Source of the DNA: Pararge aegeria | Lineage: Eukaryota > Arthropoda > Insecta > Lepidoptera > Nymphalidae | DNA: 64,000 nt | Assembly: GCF_905163445.1 (NCBI RefSeq) | Contig: NC_053204.1 | Location: forward strand, 1,681,501 to 1,745,500 | Reading direction: 5' to 3' | Shown: positions 1 through 9,242 of the stretch, in pieces | Layout: the number at the start of each line of letters is the position of its first letter | Position numbering within the stretch: position 1 is the first letter of the stretch | Made by a program: the position numbers and the translations under genes | Notes under the pieces: model-generated | Seen by the model: only the letters and a program-made list of their open reading frames with translations | The model's database searches: none | Told to the model about the DNA's origin: nothing

Positions 1-115
1 CAACGCTTTGGTAATTATTGCTATTCAGTTATCGAAGGCACTTGTATTGTACGCATTAAGCGTGGCGGTTTCCGCTAGATGGCGCTACGAGAACCCACAT
101 CGCGCTATCGAAGTT

Positions 116-850
116 TTCACATCATCATCATGTTAACCAATAGACGTAAACCATACTTTGATAAGTTTAAAATACTCACGTGTCCATGTATATATATTTA
201 TGAGGTGCTTGTATTCGTTAAAACTAATGATCAACTATTTAGATATTCTAACAATGAACGTAGAAATAATAAACTATGTCATACCCATCATTATACAAAA
301 TTTTTCGGTAAAAGTATCTTTGATATGGCACCTATTATTTAACTAAGCTACCAGCGTCATTGACGGACAGAAACCTGAATGTTTTATCATTTAAGCGTAA
401 AATTAAGGAGTTCTTACTTAAAAAGCGATATTATGATATTAAAGAATATTTATGTGACATTTTATAGAACTTTGACATATATTATATTAATAGATTTTTT
501 GTATATTATTATTATTTGATTTAAATACTGGATAAGAATTTAATTAAAAGAGCATTGTAAAGACATAGTTTTTAAGAAATAAAATTTGCATGCCAATCGA
601 TGGCGATTGTAGCACTATTATATTATTGTACCCACCAACTATTTAAATCAATCTGCAAATAAAGAAATTGAAATTGAAATTGAAAACGTCTACTGCTGGA
701 CATAGGTCTTTTTAGCGAGTTCCAAATACCACGGTCTCGTGCCGCTTGCGTTAAGCGGCTCTCTGCGACTCGCTTGTTTTTATCCGACCATTTTGTCTGC
801 GTTTACCGGTGCAAGTTCGCCGTTCCAATACGCTGGGACTATGCCTATGC
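116..850 (-). mobile_element. RTE-type LINE 3' fragment, interrupted
   Basis: The segments at about 116-147 and 686-850 match the two sides of a sequence seen uninterrupted at 15745-16022 (the stretch from the ATC repeat through the 'ctgctggacataggtctt' motif). On the minus strand the 15.7-kb copy encodes the C-terminal tail of an RTE-like reverse transcriptase. Here the same sequence is split by a second LINE lying between the halves. Only a short tail fragment remains and it has no coding capacity. Confidence 0.6.
148..685 (+). mobile_element. 5'-truncated CR1/Jockey-type LINE 3' end
   Basis: Reading from about 157 gives the end of a reverse transcriptase: a start such as FDKFKILTCPC, an in-frame stop near 340, then a block through SFKRKIKEFLLKKRYY and EYLCDIL ending at a stop near 465. 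This resembles the C-terminal block of the LINE at 2033-4540 (HKFKECVKTHLLQRGYY). The 3' UTR ends in a tandem GAAATT tail at about 664-685, as in CR1/Jockey relatives. The element lacks all catalytic motifs and sits inside an RTE fragment, with a short ACGT repeated at both junctions. Confidence 0.65.
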
Positions 851-1336
851 GAACTTTATGGGAAGAAGAAGGTTTTCACATACGAGAGCCATATACAACG
901 TGTAACAGAATTACGTAATAATCTTGAAGGATGCATCTGTATATTTCATAAGAAATCAGATAGTTCACTCTTGTAAAATATGAATTTGCTCTGTTAAAGA
1001 AGCCAAATTTAAAAACACCTTTTGGCTCTAGCTTTTCAGTCGACTCATATGGTCCTTAACATATGAGTCGACTGAAAAAATGTGCAAAAAATCTAAAATT
1101 TTCTGTAATCAGAAGTGCATGGGTTTTCCTATTTTTTTTCAACTGTGAAAAAACAATGAACGAGTGAAATGTAAAAAAATTAAAATTTTTAGTGTGGGTA
1201 CCATATTTTTTTCATATTTAAAAAAAAACGACTTTATGTTCCTCCCTTACAAAACGCCATTTTAATTTGTAAGGATCTAATATTTGGTTTAATTTGATCG
1301 GAAGCTAGGAATAACTGCGATTGGTAATGACCACAG
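850..1336. other. Gene-free AT-rich stretch upstream of a DUF229 exon
   Basis: No open frame or recognised repeat is visible except the hairpin at 1033-1078. It probably represents intron of the DUF229 gene whose next exon starts at 1337. Confidence 0.4.
1033..1078. repeat. Perfect 19-bp hairpin
   Basis: The arm at 1033-1051 (ttttcagtcgactcatatg) is perfectly complementary to 1060-1078, with an 8-base loop. The arms are perfect while the flanks are AT-rich and unremarkable. No transposon termini are evident around it. Confidence 0.8.
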
Positions 1337-1459
1337 GTGTTGACAACGCCGTTTGACATTCACACAACGTTGTTGGATGCGATGGACTTGAGCCAGCACG
1401 CCAGCGACTTTGTCGTACCAAACGCTGTTCTGAAAAGGGGGCTGAGTCTTTTGAAACAG
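1337..1459 (+). CDS. DUF229 family protein, penultimate coding exon
   Basis: This 123-bp, 41-codon exon lies between a ccacag acceptor and a gtaagc donor, both in phase 0. It reads VLTTPFDIHTTLLDAMDL, then SQHASDFV, then ends KRGLSLLKQ. The PFD-x-H-x-TLLD block and the GLSLL ending are characteristic of the C-terminal part of DUF229 proteins, an animal family with the alkaline-phosphatase/sulfatase fold. The next exon (5311-5475) continues it with IP..RTCE and HWC.C, which is how these proteins normally end. Upstream exons must lie outside the window because nothing suitable is seen at 1-1336. The substrate is unknown; family members are often secreted or membrane-anchored. No disabling change is visible. 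Confidence 0.7.
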
Positions 1460-1552
1460 GTAAGCATAACTTTATGTGTGATTATAGTTGTCTTTTCATA
1501 ACTAAGCGTTGATGAAATTTAAAAAGATGGCGCTTTGATTTTTGATTACATT

Positions 1553-1995
1553 TATGGAGGGTAGAGGTAAGGAGAGTCATCTGTGTATACTGTATATGAA
1601 AAAGTGTCGTCAAAATGTATTAAATTAAGATGGCGCCACATTTGCATCAGGGTAACTCTTAAAAGAAGCGCCAAATATAAATATTGTTAGAGTAGGCTTG
1701 AAAAATAAACAAGGAAGTATGGAGATACAAGGAAGTAAGGTTATATTTACCACAATATTTTGTACAACGTAAGTTGTTGAAATTCTCAATAATTAACTAC
1801 TTTTGTCGATAATGACATTAATTTTTTTAACTCGGCATACTTCAATTCATCTACGATTGCTACATTCATACCATACCCTGTGCATCCACCAGCGCCATTG
1901 TGGAGGATTTTTGAACTGTTATTTAGCGCATACGCTGGACACTTTTTCAACTTTTCTCCCATATAAGATGACTCTCCTTACCTCTACCCTCCATA
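1553..1995. mobile_element. Foldback MITE with 30-bp perfect terminal inverted repeats
   Basis: Positions 1553-1582 (starting tatggagggtagaggtaagg) are the exact reverse complement of 1966-1995. A further inner match (tgaaaaagtgtc) occurs in both arms. The enclosed sequence of about 383 bp has no coding frame. It lies in the DUF229 intron immediately before the truncated start of the Jockey-type LINE. Superfamily is unassigned because no clear target-site duplication was recognised. Confidence 0.6.
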
Positions 1996-1999
1996 ATTA

Positions 2000-4745
2000 C
2001 ATTACACATTATTTCAACGTGATAAATATATATTGTATGTAATGGAAGATGTGCTTAAGCGATTGTCTGTATCCACAAAAAAAGCAATAGTATGCGGGGA
2101 TTTTAATGTTGATATTTTACTTAGTAATGCAACTACGACTAGGTTGCTAAACTTATTTAAATGTTTTAATTTAAATTATGCTTTTAGTGAACCTACTAGA
2201 ATCACAGCAACCTCAGCATCGTGTTTAGATAATATTTTTCTCAACTGTGATATCTTAGGTAAATCGATAATAACCAACTTAAGATCAGATCATTGTGGCC
2301 AACAAATTACTGTTTTGAATAATATAAACAAAGATAAACATATCGTCAAGTGTAGGCCGATAACTAAGAGCAAATTGACGCGATTCAAAGGTGAAATATC
2401 ATCCAAAATTCCTGCCCTTGTCTTTAAGAACGGTCATCCTGACAGCATTTATGGTACGCTCTTTAATATCATAGAAAATGAATTTAACAAAATATTCAAT
2501 TTCAAACATATAGATTTCAATAAAAAAATAAAGTTTAGCGATTGGGCAACTATTGGCATATACAAAAGTAGAGATAATTTGTATGAGCTCTATAGTGAAA
2601 AACAATATAACCATACTCCAGCTTTCCTACAACACGTAAAAATGTACTCTAAAACGTTTAAGAACGTTTGCTTTCATGCTAAGTCGCTATACTTTAAGGA
2701 TCAAATCATAAAATCGGATAACAAAGTACAAACAACCTGGAAAATTGTTAATAATGAAACTGGGAAAGCTAAATCTCGCAACGTAAACTTTGAATTAATT
2801 ATTAATGATAATAAAGTTACCGCTGACAGTGAGGTTGCAAGTACCTTTGAAAACTTTTTTCAGAGTGTTCCTATTTTGTTGACTGATTCACTTAATTCTT
2901 CACCTACTGCAGCTCAGAGTTTATTGAGGAACAACGTTAATGAGTGCAACGTTTTATTTAATTTTAAACATATATCTGCATATGATATAATAAAGAATTT
3001 TAAGTTGTTGAAACAGAAAAAAACCGGTGATTTATGGGGTATGTCTGTAATGGTAATATCTAACATTATAGACGTTATTGCCCCTTACTTAGCCATACTT
3101 TTTAATGAATGTGTTGATAGAGGTACTTTTCCAAATTTAATGAAACATAGTAAACTTATACCTCTATTTAAATCTGGCAATAAAAACGACATTAACAATT
3201 ACAGACCCATTTCAATCTTACCAGCTCTTAGTAAGGTCTTTGAAAAAATTATATTAAATCAACTTTTGAATCACTTCAATGTAAATAACTTACTACATCC
3301 GGAGCAGTACGGTTTTACTAAAGGTCGTAGCACCACGGATGCAGGCGCTAAACTTTTAAAACATGTGTACGATGCCTGGGAACGTTCGCAGAATGCCATT
3401 GGTGTTTTTTGTGATCTATCCAAAGCATTCGATTGTGTCGATCATAAAACCTTGCTTCTTAAACTAGCCCATTATGGTATCAAAAACGTTGCACTAAATT
3501 TGGTTGCCTCTTATCTCAGTGACAGAACCCAAAGGGTTTGCATAAAAGACATTAAGTCGCAGGGGTCGGCTACGTCAATGGGTGTCCCACAGGGTTCAAT
3601 CTTGGGTCCCTTTCTATTTTTGGTGTATATAAATGATCTACCACACCATGTCAGTGAAACCTGTGACATTGTACTGTTTGCTGATGATACATCTCTAATT
3701 TTTAAAACTGATAGAGGTAGAGACAACTCTGACGATGTAAGCCGTGCTATGTCGCATGTGTCGCACTGGTTTACTGTCAATAATTTACTTTTAAATGCAA
3801 AAAAAACTAAGTGTGTGGAATTTATTTTACCAAATGTAAAGAAAGTTAATAAAAATATAATAATAAATGGAGAATCACTAAAAATGGAAGATTCCACAGT
3901 TTTTCTGGGCATGACCTTGGATTGTAAGCTTCAGTGGGGTACCCATATAGATACACTAGCAGGTAAACTAAGCTCGGCTGCCTACGCCGTCAGGAAAATT
4001 AGACAGATTACTGACGTAGAAACAGCAAGACTTGTTTACTTCGCGTACTTTCATAGTGTGATGTCTTACGGGATCTTATTATGGGGCAAAGCTGCTGATA
4101 TTGAAACTATATTCATATTGCAGAAAAGAGCTGTACGGTCAATATATAAACTTAAATCACGTGAATCGCTCCGTGAAAAATTTAAAGAAATTGGTATACT
4201 TACGGTAGCCTCACAATACATTTATAACAATATAGTATTTGTAAGACAACATATTAGTCTTTATAAACAAAAAGTGGATATAAACAGTCGACTTACAAGA
4301 AATGGTCATAAATTAGTGACATCTGCATATCGTCTGCGAAAGGTGCAGAAGTCATTTGTGGGATTGAGTATACGCTTTTATAATATGATTCCTAAGGTAA
4401 TTTTGGACCTACCAATCCATAAGTTTAAAGAATGTGTTAAAACACATTTATTACAGCGAGGTTATTATACAATTGATGAGTTTCTTAATGACAAGGTTGC
4501 TTGGAAGCACCCGGCTCCGCTTTCATCTCTCACAAGATAGAAAAATGAATGTTAAAATATAAAATGTAAATTTTTGATGTTGGAAAAGAGCAACTGCTGA
4601 GTTTCTTGCCGGCTTCTTCTCGGTAGAATCTGCCTTCCGAACCGGTGGTAGAGTCACTACACACGGACAGACTTGACGTTTCAAAAGTGCTTGTATTAGG
4701 CCTACTTGAAATAAATGAATTTTGAATTTTGAATTTTGAATTTTT
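2000..4745 (+). mobile_element. Jockey/CR1-group LINE, 5' truncated
   Basis: The element consists of the ORF2 frame at 2033-4540 and a 3' UTR of about 200 bp with a terminal tail of repeated TTTTGAA units (about 4715-4745). The 5' boundary is uncertain, close to 2000-2035, where the endonuclease domain starts part-way through. Fragments of the same 3' end recur at 4857-5085, 20385-20575, 35575-36145, 42998-43115, 44565-44680 and 56165-56245, so the family is abundant. It occupies the last DUF229 intron in the sense orientation. Confidence 0.85.
2033..4540 (+). CDS. LINE ORF2: partial endonuclease plus reverse transcriptase
   Basis: This 835-codon frame would nick target DNA and reverse-transcribe the element RNA (target-primed reverse transcription). 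The N-terminus keeps only the second half of the exonuclease-endonuclease-phosphatase domain: CGDFNVDI near residue 21 and RSDH near residue 85. The reverse transcriptase follows, with NYRPISILP, FCDLSKAFDCVDH (motif A), GVPQGSILGP (motif B) and FADD at about residues 549-552 (catalytic motif C), then a C-terminal thumb block ending in HKFKECVKTHLLQRGYY. No RNase H is present. The first half of the endonuclease is missing, so the copy is 5' truncated and the listed Met probably derives from flanking DNA. The uninterrupted frame suggests a young insertion. Jockey versus CR1 assignment needs a tree. Confidence 0.85.
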   Translation: MYVMEDVLKRLSVSTKKAIVCGDFNVDILLSNATTTRLLNLFKCFNLNYAFSEPTRITATSASCLDNIFLNCDILGKSIITNLRSDHCGQQITVLNNINKDKHIVKCRPITKSKLTRFKGEISSKIPALVFKNGHPDSIYGTLFNIIENEFNKIFNFKHIDFNKKIKFSDWATIGIYKSRDNLYELYSEKQYNHTPAFLQHVKMYSKTFKNVCFHAKSLYFKDQIIKSDNKVQTTWKIVNNETGKAKSRNVNFELIINDNKVTADSEVASTFENFFQSVPILLTDSLNSSPTAAQSLLRNNVNECNVLFNFKHISAYDIIKNFKLLKQKKTGDLWGMSVMVISNIIDVIAPYLAILFNECVDRGTFPNLMKHSKLIPLFKSGNKNDINNYRPISILPALSKVFEKIILNQLLNHFNVNNLLHPEQYGFTKGRSTTDAGAKLLKHVYDAWERSQNAIGVFCDLSKAFDCVDHKTLLLKLAHYGIKNVALNLVASYLSDRTQRVCIKDIKSQGSATSMGVPQGSILGPFLFLVYINDLPHHVSETCDIVLFADDTSLIFKTDRGRDNSDDVSRAMSHVSHWFTVNNLLLNAKKTKCVEFILPNVKKVNKNIIINGESLKMEDSTVFLGMTLDCKLQWGTHIDTLAGKLSSAAYAVRKIRQITDVETARLVYFAYFHSVMSYGILLWGKAADIETIFILQKRAVRSIYKLKSRESLREKFKEIGILTVASQYIYNNIVFVRQHISLYKQKVDINSRLTRNGHKLVTSAYRLRKVQKSFVGLSIRFYNMIPKVILDLPIHKFKECVKTHLLQRGYYTIDEFLNDKVAWKHPAPLSSLTR

Positions 4746-4856
4746 TGTATGTATTATAAGTATGTCCTATTATATTATTCACCAACTAGACATGTAATTT
4801 AGCTTTAAAACTGTAAGAACGGCAACTCTTTTATAGTTGTTGGTAATCTATTATAT

Positions 4857-5085
4857 TCAAATTCAAAATTCAAAATTCATTTATTTCAAGTAGGCCTAAT
4901 ACAAGCACTTTTGAAACGTCAAGTCTGTCCGTGTGTAGTGACTCTACCACCGGTTCGGAAGGCAGATTCTACCGAGAAGAAGCCGGCAAGAAACTCAGCA
5001 GTTCCTCTTTTCCAACATCAAAAATTTACATTTTACATTGTAACATTAATTTTTCTATCTCGTGAGAGATGAAATAAATAATTAT
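4857..5085 (-). mobile_element. Inverted 3' end of the same LINE family
   Basis: The sequence from the AAAATTC repeats through taggcctaatacaagc, the 'accaccggttcgg' block and 'atctcgtgagagatg' is the reverse complement of 4530-4745. With the upstream LINE it forms a large inverted repeat whose arms of about 210 bp are separated by about 110 bp. Confidence 0.85.
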
Positions 5086-5310
5086 CAATAATTATCAAAT
5101 AATGACAACAACTTTTGGTACGTAGCACTGTTTTGCATGATGAATAATAAATATATTTTGCTTTGATAGCGGGTATTAAATCATACAACATTTTCACATA
5201 TCTCGAAAAACTTACTTCTATATCTCTGTACGAAAAATGCCTCGACATCGAAAGTTGGAGATCCTTATAAGAAACCATTGTCCATCGGCTGAGATAATTG
5301 ATATCTCTAG

Positions 5311-5475
5311 ATACCTCGGAGCCGCACTTGTGAGGAGGCGGAGGTGACCCCCCACTGGTGCGTCTGCCTCAACACGGCGTCACGCAACGTGGAGTCTCAC
5401 GACCCCATGTACGAGCGGGTCGTCGATACTCTGCTGAAGTTTATCAACGACGTGACTGAGGAGAAAAGGTTTTAA
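5311..5475 (+). CDS. DUF229 family protein, last coding exon
   Basis: The exon follows a ctctag acceptor in phase 0 and reads 55 codons to a TAA at 5473-5475. It starts IPRSRTCEEAEVTPHWCVCL, the IP-x-x-RTCE-x-A then HWC-x-C signature near the C-terminus of DUF229 proteins, and ends in a helical-looking tail finishing TEEKRF. The codon use is clearly GC-richer than the surrounding AT-rich repeats. The phase matches the exon at 1337-1459, so the two join without a gap; the 3.85-kb intron between them is filled by a MITE and a LINE. The cysteines probably form disulfides in an extracellular enzyme-like domain, which is inference. Confidence 0.7.
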   Translation: MPRSRTCEEAEVTPHWCVCLNTASRNVESHDPMYERVVDTLLKFINDVTEEKRF

Positions 5476-5529
5476 ACAGTACATCTTAACCGTCATCCCT
5501 AGACCATCATTTTCTCACTGCTGCACGGC

Positions 5530-5745
5530 TAGCTTGGGTAGGAGAAATATCCCCGGGGAAAGGATAAAAAATTATCTTCTCCCACAGTTTCATCAGCTCT
5601 CGGAGCACTGGCGCACAAGTAGAAATAATATCCAAATAATAATAAATGGGAGTAAACTTCTCCTTTTCCATGGTCAATTATATCCCTTGTTAGGGGATAT
5701 AATCGGGGGATATAATTTTGGCCTCCCGCCTGTGCTAGCCCTCTG
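5530..5745. mobile_element. MITE-like repeat rich in 'ggggatataa' motifs
   Basis: The block contains phrases such as 'tatcttctcccac' and 'cggaggcactggcg'-like text, and a 'ggggatataat' repeat. Inverted versions of these appear at about 19590-20035 (agggatatta, gttgataaagctgtggg) and 20325-20375. It is noncoding. The shared words identify a dispersed family, but its ends were not defined. Confidence 0.4.
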
Positions 5746-5924
5746 CTGGGCGTGTAACCCATTTTTTTTGTATTCACTACAAGTTGTCGATCTTGACTTG
5801 GCCTTAACTACGATCTCATCTTCTAAGTGGTAATGCAATCTAAGATGGTAACGGGCTGACATATTGAGGGTATGGGTATTTGAACTAGTGATTGACCTTG
5901 AGGCGTAATAAAATGGCATTAATG

Positions 5925-6037
5925 ATATTTGTATACGAGACGTACTAAACCTGCATAAACGACACTTACTTCCTGTGTTCGAGACGTACTAAACTAGCAT
6001 AAACAACACTTTAGACCTGTATACGAGACGTACTAAA
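5925..6037 (+). repeat. Left, diverged edge of the 44-bp minisatellite
   Basis: About two and a half units of the tandem repeat (core acgagacgtactaaac and cataaacgacact) lie to the left of the R1-clade insertion. They differ more from the consensus than the units inside the main array, as expected at the edge of an array homogenised by unequal exchange. Confidence 0.85.
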
Positions 6038-6859
6038 CATTTTTTTTTTGGTGTGGTGGAAAAGCTTCATTGCTACCTCCGACCCTTGCAGGCAGGACGG
6101 AGGTTATGTGGGACTCCCCCTTCTAAAGGGGTATACTCAAACTAAAAACCAACACGGCATGTCCCTCTTGTTGGCTTTGTTAGACGCCCGGAGAACCCGT
6201 TGTATACCTCCCGGACGTCTACTAACCACCCCAACCGATTGTTAGGGCTCCCACGCTAACGAAAAGGGGATCAGGACAGCTTGAACCCCCCCTCAGACCG
6301 TTGAGAGGCTTCTGTAGTGACGGGAAGCTAGCCAACCCGCTGCCTCCCAAGGGAAGTTGGCGAGCGGCAAATTGCCGCCGTCTTCTTCCCACTTGTCTTC
6401 CCCGGAGCGGATGCGCGTCTGGAGCCTCTTCAAGCACCCACTCCGCGGCCTCCTTCTGCGAAATCACGTCTTCGCAGAAGTCGGCCACGGCTACCCAAGA
6501 GCTCTCGCAGGGCAGTGAGAGGTCCCCGCCGATGGCCGCTACCAGAGTGCGGCGCTGGGGATCCCACTTGCTGCATACCTTGAGGCACTGCACTCATAGC
6601 ACGACGGTGTCGGTTCTCTCCTCGCCACTCAGTAGAGGTAATGACCGAAGCAGCAATGGCCTGTCATAACGTGCATCAACTGGAAGGAGAGCAACCCATG
6701 TCTTCGCCCGGACTTCTAGTTACCACCAAGTGGCCACCGTGGCTCTCCTCGCTGTTTCCCCTTATCTGCTTTCCTGGACAGCGATCAGAGTGTCATCCGC
6801 AACATAACATATTATTGCCATCCGAGGAAGCAGAACCGGGCGGATGGCTCAGTCAAACC

Positions 6860-7366
6860 TTAGTTCCACATAAGGGGTCCGAGGACAGACCCCTGTGGAA
6901 CTCCACAAGCCATCCGTCTTTCTTTCCTTCCTCCGTCCCTCCCTTTATAGAGCACAACCCTTTCCTCAGGGGCACTTCGTGATACCGGAGACTGGGGGGC
7001 TTGAACCGTCCCATCATGTTCTTCGGATGGGAACGCCATAATCGGGGGCCTAAATACCGGTGGCCGCGGAAAGAGCCCGGTAACCACTCGATTAAGGAGC
7101 TCCGGCTCCATGAAATCCGTGGAAGGCGAAATCCGCATCTTGCCTCTTACGATGCGGTATGGACGGCCCCACGGATCCCTGTCCAGGGTTGCCAATAACT
7201 CCTCATTAGCGGAGTTTTTGGCATTGGCGATGGTAACCTGCATTTTCGCACTTTGGAGCTCCCTATAGAGATATTCCTCTTCGGGCTCGAACAGTGGCTT
7301 CCTGCGGCGGCCCGATGTGAAAGCCCGATATTTCTGGTAGCACGTAGAACCGCGATCTGCGATCAC
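6860..7366 (-). pseudogene. R1-type ORF2 fragment: linker and RT motif B
   Basis: The 168-codon frame contains a basic region (SGRRRKPLF), a linker block with ELLATLDRDPWGRPY and PELLNRVVTGLFP, as found between endonuclease and reverse transcriptase in R1-clade proteins, then jumps to GVPQGSVLGPLMWN, the motif B region. The palm motif A that should lie between them is absent, so this is an internally deleted remnant. No YADD or FADD follows. Confidence 0.75.
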
Positions 7367-7512
7367 CAGTACAACGATCTCCGGGCGGGAAGCGCCTTAT
7401 TCGGGGCATTGCCGCGTCGCATACCCTCATAAGAGCTATACGGAAACGTCAAGCATCCTCCTCTTCACCTGCCACAACCGGGGGAAGAGAGAGGCCTCGA
7501 CCATTTCACAAA

Positions 7513-7785
7513 TTACACACAAATGAGTGTCACTTGCCCTACCGCCACAAATCCTGGTCTATTGCGCTTGGGAACCAGTGGGGGAGATGCCCCGTAAGCT
7601 GGCACCACAATGGCCACCAAACCGTTAGTGACCCCAGCCCAGTTTGACTGAGGGGGGACAAAGTAGGGCTTGGCTGCCGTCACCACGTCAATCCGCCACG
7701 CCGCCGTGTACTGCATCAGGAGGTCCTGAGCATGGTTGCAGTGGTTTAAATTGGCCTGGAGAAACTCTAGATGGCGTCCTGGCAT
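7513..7785 (-). pseudogene. R1-type ORF2 endonuclease start
   Basis: The 90-codon frame begins with LEFLQANLNHCNHAQDLL, followed by AAKPYFVPPQSNWAG. This matches the start of the R1-clade apurinic-like endonuclease, which normally has an E-PY motif; here the first catalytic glutamate position reads K (AKPY). The frame ends after about 80 residues, before the DxN and SDH motifs. Confidence 0.75.
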
Positions 7786-7789
7786 TCAG

Positions 7790-8330
7790 TGTTCATTCCG
7801 GGGTAGTGTTAGCCGCTGTGACTGGACTACGCTCCCGACCTTATCCTCCACCACTCTCTGCGAACGAGTCTGAGACCTAGTCTCAATGGGAGTAAGATGG
7901 TGCTCCTTATCTGCGTCCGCTTCCACCTTAAAGGAGCACATTTCAAGTTCCTTGAGGCGAGCCTTGGCACCACTTTGGCCAAATTCACCCCCTTCCCGCT
8001 TTAACCTTAACCTCCGCCTTCGTCTTAGCGACAGGCTCTACAGTCAAAGCCTCCACAGCGACAGATTTCTCCGCAGGCTCACCCTCATTCTCCTCCAGGC
8101 TCCGGTTGCCTTCCACGGTCCCACCAGAGCCTCCAGCGCTCGGTCCGTGTCCGAGTCAGTGTCCACGAGGGACCCGCCATCCATTTCCTCACGTGTCGGC
8201 AGAATAATATTCTGCTTACCATTTTCCGAGGGCCGAGCTCCTCTCCTAGCGGGCCTTCTAGCCCTATCATATTATTATTATTTTTATTTTTATAAATTGT
8301 ATCCATATTTTATGCCACGAGTATGAGGGA
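7790..8330 (-). pseudogene. R1-type ORF1 remnant
   Basis: This lies between the 5' UTR-like block and the ORF2 start on the minus strand. The sequence is GC-rich with repeated Ala/Lys/Pro/Glu-type codons, like ORF1 at 42266-42727 in the other copy. No single frame spans it, and no zinc knuckle was identified. Confidence 0.4.
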
Positions 8331-9106
8331 ATATTCGGGTGGTGCCCCCTGTACCCAAATAAGCCAGAGCGTAACTTGCCAAAGGGTGTCGGGGCCGGTA
8401 CCCTGGCGGGGGTCGCACTAAAGACTGAACTACCCATCAGCCATGCATCCCTTCGCGGTGCGCCGCGCTTGAGATTCGGGGTGATTTTTTATAGAGGTTT
8501 TCTTCCTCGCAGTTCGGCCGGTTACGGCAAGATCCTCGGTCCGTATAGGCCACAAAACATGATCGTGACGCCTCAGTACGGGAATACGAGTCCGACGGTG
8601 GCAACAAAGTGCTACCAAAGCCTGTTCAGCGGCAGTGTAAGTGCACACTGAACCCATCCTTGCTCCATCTACTGTGCCCTCTGCAGATCAGAGGGACACG
8701 TAGAGAAGGGACCCTCGCAGTGTCGGGTTATTCGCTACCATTCAATAACCACTCGACGAGTCGATGGATCATTGACTGGTACCTGATTAAGCCCCACAGA
8801 CGTACTGAGGTTCAGAAATGACACTTGCTTCCTGCATACGAGAGGTACTAAGCCTGAATAAACGACACTTGCTTCCTGTATACGAGACGTACTAAACTAG
8901 CATAAACGACACTTTCAACCTGTATACGAGAAGTACTAAACTAGCATAAACGACACTGTCAACCTGTATACGAGAGGTACTAAACTAGCATAAACGACAC
9001 TTTCAACCTGTACACGAGAGGTACTAAACTAGCATAAACGACACTTTCAACCTGTACACGAGAGGTACTAAACTAGCATAAACGAAACTTTCAACCTCTA
9101 TACGTG

Positions 9107-9242
9107 CAGTGGCGTGCACTTCATACATGCACAAAAGCACTGCATACCCTAACATTTTTGGATTTTTGAGGAGGATTTTGCCATTTTATGCCGTTTTACT
9201 TCTTTATGCTTACCCTGGTCCAAATTCCTGTGCACGCCGCTG
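9107..9242. mobile_element. hAT-type MITE inside the minisatellite
   Basis: The 136-bp insert starts CAGTGGCGTGCA and ends TGCACGCCGCTG, which are terminal inverted repeats. It is flanked on both sides by the 8-base repeat tatacgtg (9099-9106 and 9243-9250), the duplication length made by hAT transposases. It interrupts a single 44-bp unit. It is related to 19061-19191 (shared 'cttcatacatgcacaaaagc'). Confidence 0.85.

Larger units (their letters stand above)
6038..8805 (-). mobile_element. R1-clade non-LTR retrotransposon, internally deleted
   Basis: Read on the minus strand, the order is 5' UTR (about 8805-8330), ORF1 remnant, ORF2 endonuclease start (7785-7513), ORF2 linker and reverse-transcriptase piece (7366-6860), 3' UTR, then a poly-A tail (the T run at 6039-6048). 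A 9-base repeat, agacgtact, occurs at both junctions with the minisatellite (about 6022-6030 and 8796-8804), consistent with a target-site duplication. About 300 bp of its 5' UTR is shared with a plus-strand copy at 41260-43505, including 'ctgaacaggcttt' and 'gtactgaggcgtcac' reversed. Most of ORF2 is missing and frames are broken. Confidence 0.75.

Noticed and set aside
5311..5475. Fragment of a transposon
   Set aside because: No copy elsewhere in the window, host-like codon use, and exact phase and motif continuity with 1337-1459.
6222..6669. GC-rich frames on both strands
   Set aside because: They lie in the 3' UTR and ORF2 remnants of the R1-clade element and show no host protein pattern.
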